From Scatophagus argus (taxonomy: Eukaryota; Chordata; Actinopteri; Scatophagidae), in the NCBI RefSeq assembly GCF_020382885.2, contig NC_058495.1, positions 8,425,627-8,489,626 on the forward strand: 64,000 bases of DNA. The letters are read 5' to 3'. The number at the start of each line of letters is the position of its first letter. Within the stretch, counting starts at the first letter, position 1. The translations under genes and the position numbers were made by a program. The notes under the pieces were generated by a model, which did not search any database, was not told the origin of the DNA, and was given only the letters and a program-made list of their open reading frames with translations. Of the stretch, positions 57,615 to 64,000 are shown one piece after another.

Positions 57615-60600
57615 ACACACACACTCTGTTCATTTCCTCTGTGTTTGGCTAAGAATAATGGGATACTTGAAGATTAATGACAGTGTGACAGGTGGTCATT
57701 AGGTCTGTTAGCTTATGTCTCTGTGGTCACATGTCGTTTATCACTTTGCACTGATTCTCCTCACAACTTACACATCAGTAAGCCATCAGTCAGATTATAT
57801 TAATATCAATACAGTCTTTTACTTAGGTGAAACTAATGTGAAAATAGCACATCTGTTACTCTGCTGTGTCACTGTGCTGCTTGTGTTTGTGGCAGTGCAG
57901 GGACGTCTCTTAAAAGGCTATCAACTTGATCATCTTAATGTGGATTTCTCAGTTGGAGGAGAAAAGATAAGTGTTACGCAGTACTGCCATCACAGAAAAA
58001 AGACTGTTGATAAGTAATTATGATGTGAACCCTGATGAGCTGCCTGCAACAGTAGGCAGCAGGTTGTTGAAGTTGAATCGAGGAGGAGAAGCTGAGAATT
58101 ATTGTGTATGTCTGTTTAATACAATGAACAAGCAACTTTCCAGATACCGTCAGTCACTTCAGTATCCCACCCATCACAGGTCTGGTCATTATCTAACTGT
58201 AAGAGGAGCTTTCTCATTTGTTTTGCCATTTGGAAACTGGAGATACAGCTGCTGGTGATCATCACATCACATACTAAACCGCTACAGAGCTGAAAGGAAA
58301 TCCAGCAGGAAATGTCAGGTGTCCACTGACCTCTGACAGCGCTGAAGGTGTTGAGGTACTCGGCAGTGAGCAGAGGGGCCGGCAATTCCCGGATGAACTT
58401 CTTGAGCAGTGCTGCAGCGTCGTTTGGACTCACCTCATCCCAGCTGAAGTGCCCTGAGTAGAAGCTGGTATCCAAGTTCTGCTGCAGCAGCTGCAGACAG
58501 AAAGTAATCTTCAGAACTGCATGCTCACAGGTGAAGCGTCAGCATTACATTTCATTAAAAGCATCTGTGAATTTACTGTCAGTGACTTTAACTCAACTTT
58601 TATTGTAGTCAAATTTATTTTCTACATTACTAGGACAGAAACAGTTTTCGTGTGAGCTGTGTCTGATCTTGAAGGTCAGCCATGACTGACGAATGATGAC
58701 TTTCAAGTGAAGTTATTTTGAACTATAAAGACTTGACATGGAGAGTTGTTTGTCACTCACAGAGCTGACACGGCTATTTAAGACGCATTAATGTTAAATT
58801 AGCTCTTCATGGGTGTAGACGTCACCTACACAGGCATGAGATCACAACTCCATTTGTGCTTTAGGTGTTTATAGGTGCTACTGATTCTTATTTGACACCC
58901 TGTTGCTAACAGAGGCAGTCATAGGTTTCTTATGTCTTCTAAAAATATAAACTTTTTGAGCTTTTGATTAAGCATGTAGACTCCTGTTGAGTCTTGCCTC
59001 TATTTCTGCATCTACAGACAGGATGAAAATATCTTGCGCTCTCAAAGTAGCCGATTATGGGTAGTAGAACCCTCATGAGTTTGAGGCAGAAGAGAAAAAC
59101 AGATGTGTCAGATCAGCCATATATTGATATTTGTATTGTGATTCAGTATTATTATTATTAATAGATTAAGTGATGAAATATTTTGGACTGCTAATATCAC
59201 CATAAAGTAAAGATGAGAAAATGAGCCCCAAAATATTAAACTTAGTTAATCTGTCCTAGTAATATACAAGACATACAATATCTTTCTCATTAAGGCCTAA
59301 ACAGCACCCTCTTCTGTGCACTTTAATTTAACTGATTCACCATCTACCGTGCATGTGCTGAATTAAATGCGGTATCATAAGGTATAGCTGGCAGCTGAAA
59401 AAAAAACAGGATTGATTTTGTCCCATTGGCTCTTGTTTTTCTAAATGTCAGCTATAGTTAAACTCAGTAAAGCGGTTTGCTTGAGCACTTCTGACATTTT
59501 ACAGCACCAATATTTTCATGCCCTTTCGGTCATGAATATTTTTTCATGTGTTTATTTAAACATAAGCAAATTTTGTGATAAAATAATGTGGCACAGTGCC
59601 AGCTTTGTGTGACAGAAATAGAAATGGATCCAAATATTGTACCTTTATTCTGGACTGAGATCCTGGAACACGCAGAATCCCCTCTGAATCAACTCCTTTC
59701 TTCTCCAAAAAGGACAACAACTGCAGAGGGGGAGAGAGGGAGACAGAGAGAGAGAAGGGGAGAGAGGACGTTGGCAGAGAGTCAGGCATCAGTCGATAAG
59801 GATCTCTTGCACACCTCTGCTGGTTGTTCTCGGTAACTGCTTCCACATACAGGGTGTGGTCACAGCATTTCACATTGAGAGGACACTGAGATGTGCTCTC
59901 TCTGAAGAGGATTGTGGATTCAGCAAAGGCAAAAAAATGTGCTAAGCTGTGCTGAGAAAAATATGGTCAAAAAGATAAAAGATACGATCGACTGTCATCT
60001 TGTGTCCAAACCAAAGGACAATAGCGGATCTGATATATTACAGGTTCCTTCAAATCAGATTATTTAAGGAACTGCAAACAGCTACAGCCCATATACAGTA
60101 CAGATAGTTTCTATAAAACATGTTCATATGTTATGAAAAACGATCTTTTTAGGTCATAAAACACCAACATATTTCAGGTTCTTACTGCCTGCAGGAAGAG
60201 AGGAATCGAGGTGTTGGGCTTGATTTTCTGATCATTCTCCAGCAGCGTGGCCAGCGGCACCCCGAAGAGCGTGCTCTCTGCGAAAGACCAAAGTGTCAGT
60301 CAGTTGTCCTCTGCCTCACATTGACATTTAGCCACAGCTGCATATCAAAGACACTTTCCTGTGTTGAGTGTCACTGATGTGTCAAACTATGGTTACCTTG
60401 CTAAAGAATATGTCACTATAGTTTAGTCTGATCTTCAGTGCCAAAAATGTATCATAAAACAAGTATAATATATATTTAGTAGACTGGCAGGAGCATATTT
60501 AGATTTAAGACATACTCAGTTTCTTCAGGAAAAAAAAAACAGATGCTTGACCTGCAGCAGGAAATCAGTCAGGTGCAAGTTTGAGTAGTTGTTTTCCTTT

Positions 60601-63600
60601 GATATGATTAGCTCACAGTCAGAGACAATGTATGAGGATGTACGAAAAAAGAAAGACTGCACATGGTTAGAATGATACCATGAACTATTTCCTTGTGCGG
60701 GTGTTTGTGAAGTGCGTGCTCCTATGATCTCTTTGTATGCGGGTGCTGCCGTACCTGGGATTTTCCTCTTGCCGGTTTTTTGCCTTTTGACTTCCAGCTC
60801 TAAGAGGTCGCACAGCGCCGTCATGTCGATGAGAGCCAACTGACGTACCTTCTTCATGTCAGTGTGGGAGAGATCCTGAATACGAGTCACTCCTAAACGG
60901 CACTTGGGGCAGATCACCCGCTGAGGCGGTGAGAGTGAAGGGAGAGAAAAGTGAGGAGAGGGCGATTGGAGTTGAGAGGTGGGAAGTGGAAGTAACGAGA
61001 GAGAATGGGAGAAAGAACAGGGAGAAGAGGAAAGGAGAAGAAAATGGCAACACTGTTAAACCGTTTACATAATACTCAGTGTAATGTATTGTGCATCGAT
61101 TTATCATCCCCTTAATTAAGACTCTATGCCGTGTCTTTAATAAAATGTGACAACTGTATCCATGCATGTATAATTAACATGTTTAAAAAACACTAATTTG
61201 CTATGGAAACTTATTTAGCCTGAGACAGAAAAATAAATCTGCTGGACTCTGTGACAACATCTCTTTTGTTCTGTATTAATTCCCGCATTCCCTTATTCTC
61301 CTTAACCCTGTTATCTAACCAACAGCAGGGCTAATTAGAGATGGCTTAGAATAACATTTGTGTGTGTGTATTGATTTACATGAAATCTAAAACCTGCTCT
61401 GACCCAAAACTCAAACATTTTGGTCCAGACAGAGCCTGAAATGCACAGTGACGTCTTGAGGTTTATCTTTCATGATCAGTTAAAATAACTACAATATGTT
61501 TTAATACTAACAAAATCAATTATAATCGCAACCACCAACTAAGCAAAACATGGGTTGACAGAGCCAGGAGGATAACTTGGGAGGGGATTGCTGGCCGTCT
61601 TCAGGCAAACTCGAAAAACACAAAAAGACTTCTTGTTTTTAATAATTGTAAATTAGTGAATGGATTACAACTACAGCATCATGACACTGACTTTGGTTGG
61701 CCGTAAGACTTTGAAACTATGTGAAAAAAAGACAGAAGCCTTGGACACAGCACGTACAGCTGAAAAAAAGGTACTGGAACCACACGTTGAATGTAGTAGT
61801 GTGTGTGTGTTTTGCATTTCAAAAATGGAACTCACCCTGTTCCTAACTTTAACCCTGTTGAGACTTTCATCCACATTAATAATGACATAATACCTTCCTG
61901 GTACACATGAGGGATTATTACTGGTGTTCCTCCTGTTTTACTGGTATTCATCATGCATGTGCTTCAGCTTCCCCAGAAGTGCATGATTCAACTCTTCAAC
62001 AACTCTTCAGTGTAAACAGATTTGAGACGTAGTGTCACACCCACCAAAATAAATGAATGTGGGGAAACACAAACAGAGAAACTTGTCAGCATTTCCCTTT
62101 TTTTGTCCCATTTGTAAATTCTCTTCCTGTTTCATCACAAAAGTGGATCATTTACGATAACATTTTTTAAAACTTCCACAGTTTGTGGGAAAACGAGAAG
62201 GAGATGGGAAAGCGCTTTGCTCTTACGGGCAGGGTGCCGTCCTCTTTCCTGCGTTGGCTGTTGTTCTGCGGCAGTTTGGCCTGTTTGAGGAAGATGACAG
62301 CCTGTTCGCAATAGGCCACATCGGTGATGAAAAATTCCTCTTTAGGGGCACCTCGCTGATGCTCTGGTGTCACAGCTGAGTGGAAGACAAAATAATCTAT
62401 TAGTTCACTTGAGAAAGTCCACTGAAGAGATGTCACAAAAGCCTAAATTTGAATGCACATCATATGAGGAACAAAAGGAAGTAAAGAGTTTGGTCTAGAC
62501 CTGTTCTAATTGGAAAGTGAGATAACTTTTGTTGTGAATTGGTGCTATATAAATAAACTGAATTGAAAAGAAGTCCACAAACATGAGGAAGTTTACTTGT
62601 CTTACGCTTATCTTTCAAAAGAAGAAGGAACAAAGAACAAAAAAACCTTTGGACCGTTCTCACGAAAAGATTAATGTCATTGTCACACTCTCACACTCTC
62701 TTCTTTTCTTTTTTTTAAAGGAAAAGAATAACGTGTTTCCAATAGCCACATACTGAGATTTGGCTGATGAACTCAGCACTGTGAAGGAGTTATCCAGGGG
62801 ATTTCTGAACCATTTAGAGGGTAGATAACAGGGCTGTGGTCTGATCCTGACACACAATCCCTCATCTGAAGCTCATGTGAGAGAGTCCATTTGTAGTTAA
62901 ACCTGTAAATAGTTTGCAAGGTGATACATCTTGTGGTTACTTATATTTACTTTCTGACTGATAGTGGTTGCTGGATATGTATACCTGCTTTTAGTAGAAC
63001 ATGAGTGTACTAATTTCTTTGTTCTTCCCTTTAGTTACTTGTTGGTTTTAATTGTTGCCACCTGTACTGTACTGCTACTACCATACTGATACTGATAATA
63101 TATACTAATACTACTATATGTACAGTAGGTCTTACCTGATAGTGCTGTTTTGGCTACCGATGCCATGCTGTTTTGGTCGAGGTCTTCACTATGCTGGGAC
63201 TCAGGCAGTAGGGTCTGGTGAGAGAGAGCAGTTATTGACATGTCGGTCAGGAGCAACATATCGGTCCTGTAATATTCTCTCCACCACTGAGAATAGAAGC
63301 AGTGTTGCATGGTATCCACTGAGGAGATGGTCATGAATACAAAGAGTGTTTCCTTTGATAAAAGATTGACAAGGACCAGAGGAACAGTGTCTCTGTTCTC
63401 TTCTCAGGGTTGCTCAGACAGACAGGGAGGACAAAGCCTGGCCTTTACATGTGATTTGCCTTTATTGTCACAGGTCAACCTCACAGCATGGAACAAGATA
63501 GCAGAATACATTGGAACAATAGAAAGTCCATCACTGAATACTGACAGTCACCAGGGAAATGGGTGTTTCATATTTTGCTGCATACACTGAGACAGGATCT

Positions 63601-64000
63601 GCTGGATGTAAAGTTGTATAACACAGTAACAGTAATGGAAGTGGAGGCGAGTTATAAATTTGTATGTATCAAAGAAAGCTAAGTGCATAGGTGAAAATCT
63701 ATGTGTACTGTACATATACATAAACTGCATTCATATTCAGAACCCCATCATTTAACAGTATGAAGCTCTTTATCATTTTGTTTCAGGCAGATGTAAACAA
63801 AAACCATTTTTCTTCTGTTTTCTATTTTTACATCTGACTGATTTTTCTATTTATTATATCATTTGCTTTTCCTCCTCCACCAGGATGTCAGTGGTTGTGG
63901 TAAGTTGCAGAACAACTTAAATAGTACTGACCTGAGCAATGGGGGAGTTGAAGACGTCACGGACGTCGCGCGGTGCCGGTTTGTTCCTCTTTCGGAGGGA
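53919..64000 (-). CDS. arhgap40: arhgap40, Rho GTPase-activating protein, 3' part (13 exons in window; 5' end beyond right edge)
   Basis: The exons in gene order are 64000-63932 (cut by the window edge), 63214-63136, 62375-62227, 60920-60755, 60277-60186, 59720-59643, 58490-58331, 57513-57431, 56391-56185, 55867-55724, 55329-55178, 54684-54629 and 54025-53919. They make 1542 nt in one phase, giving 513 residues and a TGA stop. Family match is ARHGAP18/28/40. Order and neighbour slc32a1 point to ARHGAP40. The pre-GAP region has EEFFITDVAYCEQA and RVICPKCRLG. The RhoGAP domain starts near VPLATLLENDQK. It has the arginine finger in EGILRVPGS, LLKKFIRELPAPLL, and IMAPNLF with the conserved Asn. 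It should accelerate GTP hydrolysis by Rho. The C-terminal part ends LYEVGGNIGEHCL...WIIKVKP, as in ARHGAP18. One donor abuts a CA microsatellite. Confidence 0.93.
57403..57428. repeat. (GT)n microsatellite abutting an arhgap40 splice donor
   Basis: Thirteen GT units start directly after the exon at 57513-57431. On the minus strand the donor reads GTACACACAC. See findings. Confidence 0.95.
57558..57622. repeat. (CA)n microsatellite, interrupted
   Basis: About 60 bp of CA units with two CATA interruptions lie in the intron just upstream of the same arhgap40 exon. Confidence 0.9.
62494..62570 (+). repeat. Teleost SINE/LINE 3' tail in an arhgap40 intron
   Basis: TAGACCTGTTCTAATTGGAAAG, then AACTTTTGTTGTGAATTGGTG and CTATATAAATAAACTGAATTG make up a very common teleost 3' tail. 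Only the tail is present. Confidence 0.75.

Overview
This window is nuclear DNA from a ray-finned fish, most likely a percomorph teleost. The genes have vertebrate intron-exon structure with GT-AG introns. The protein matches are vertebrate, and the gaps are full of (CA)n/(GT)n microsatellites and interspersed repeats of types familiar from teleost genomes. The species cannot be named from the sequence. I see no bacterial, viral or CRISPR content.

Six protein-coding genes are present. On the left, the first coding exon of gnas (Gs-alpha; minus strand) is followed after about 7.8 kb by tubb1 (class VI beta-tubulin, 4 exons), prelid3b/slmo2 (mitochondrial lipid-transfer protein, 6 coding exons) and aurka (Aurora-A mitotic kinase, 8 coding exons plus a likely non-coding first exon). 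All three are on the plus strand. Next come slc32a1 (vesicular GABA/glycine transporter, 2 exons, minus strand) and, after about 24 kb without genes, the 3' part of arhgap40 (RhoGAP, 13 exons seen, minus strand), which runs off the right edge. All splice junctions were placed by hand, and the reading phase closes across each gene.

The layout joins two blocks that lie apart on human chromosome 20 (from memory). gnas-tubb1-prelid3b and aurka correspond to 20q13. slc32a1 and arhgap40 are neighbours in 20q11.23, and their head-to-tail order is kept here. The junction lies in the 3.3 kb between the convergent 3' ends of aurka and slc32a1. Two same-orientation CTCF-like motifs sit there.

The genes do not form one pathway. 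They cover signalling, cytoskeleton, mitochondrial lipid transfer, mitosis, inhibitory neurotransmission and Rho regulation. The non-coding DNA is the more open part. It includes a cell-cycle promoter signature (paired CCAAT boxes plus CHR) upstream of aurka, two perfect CREs in slc32a1 intron 1, RFX X-box-like sites and several conserved-looking AT-rich blocks in the slc32a1-arhgap40 desert, a perfect 16-bp hairpin, long pyrimidine and G tracts, and copies of teleost repeat families. I did not find a convincing new multi-gene system. The findings below are regulatory or structural candidates.
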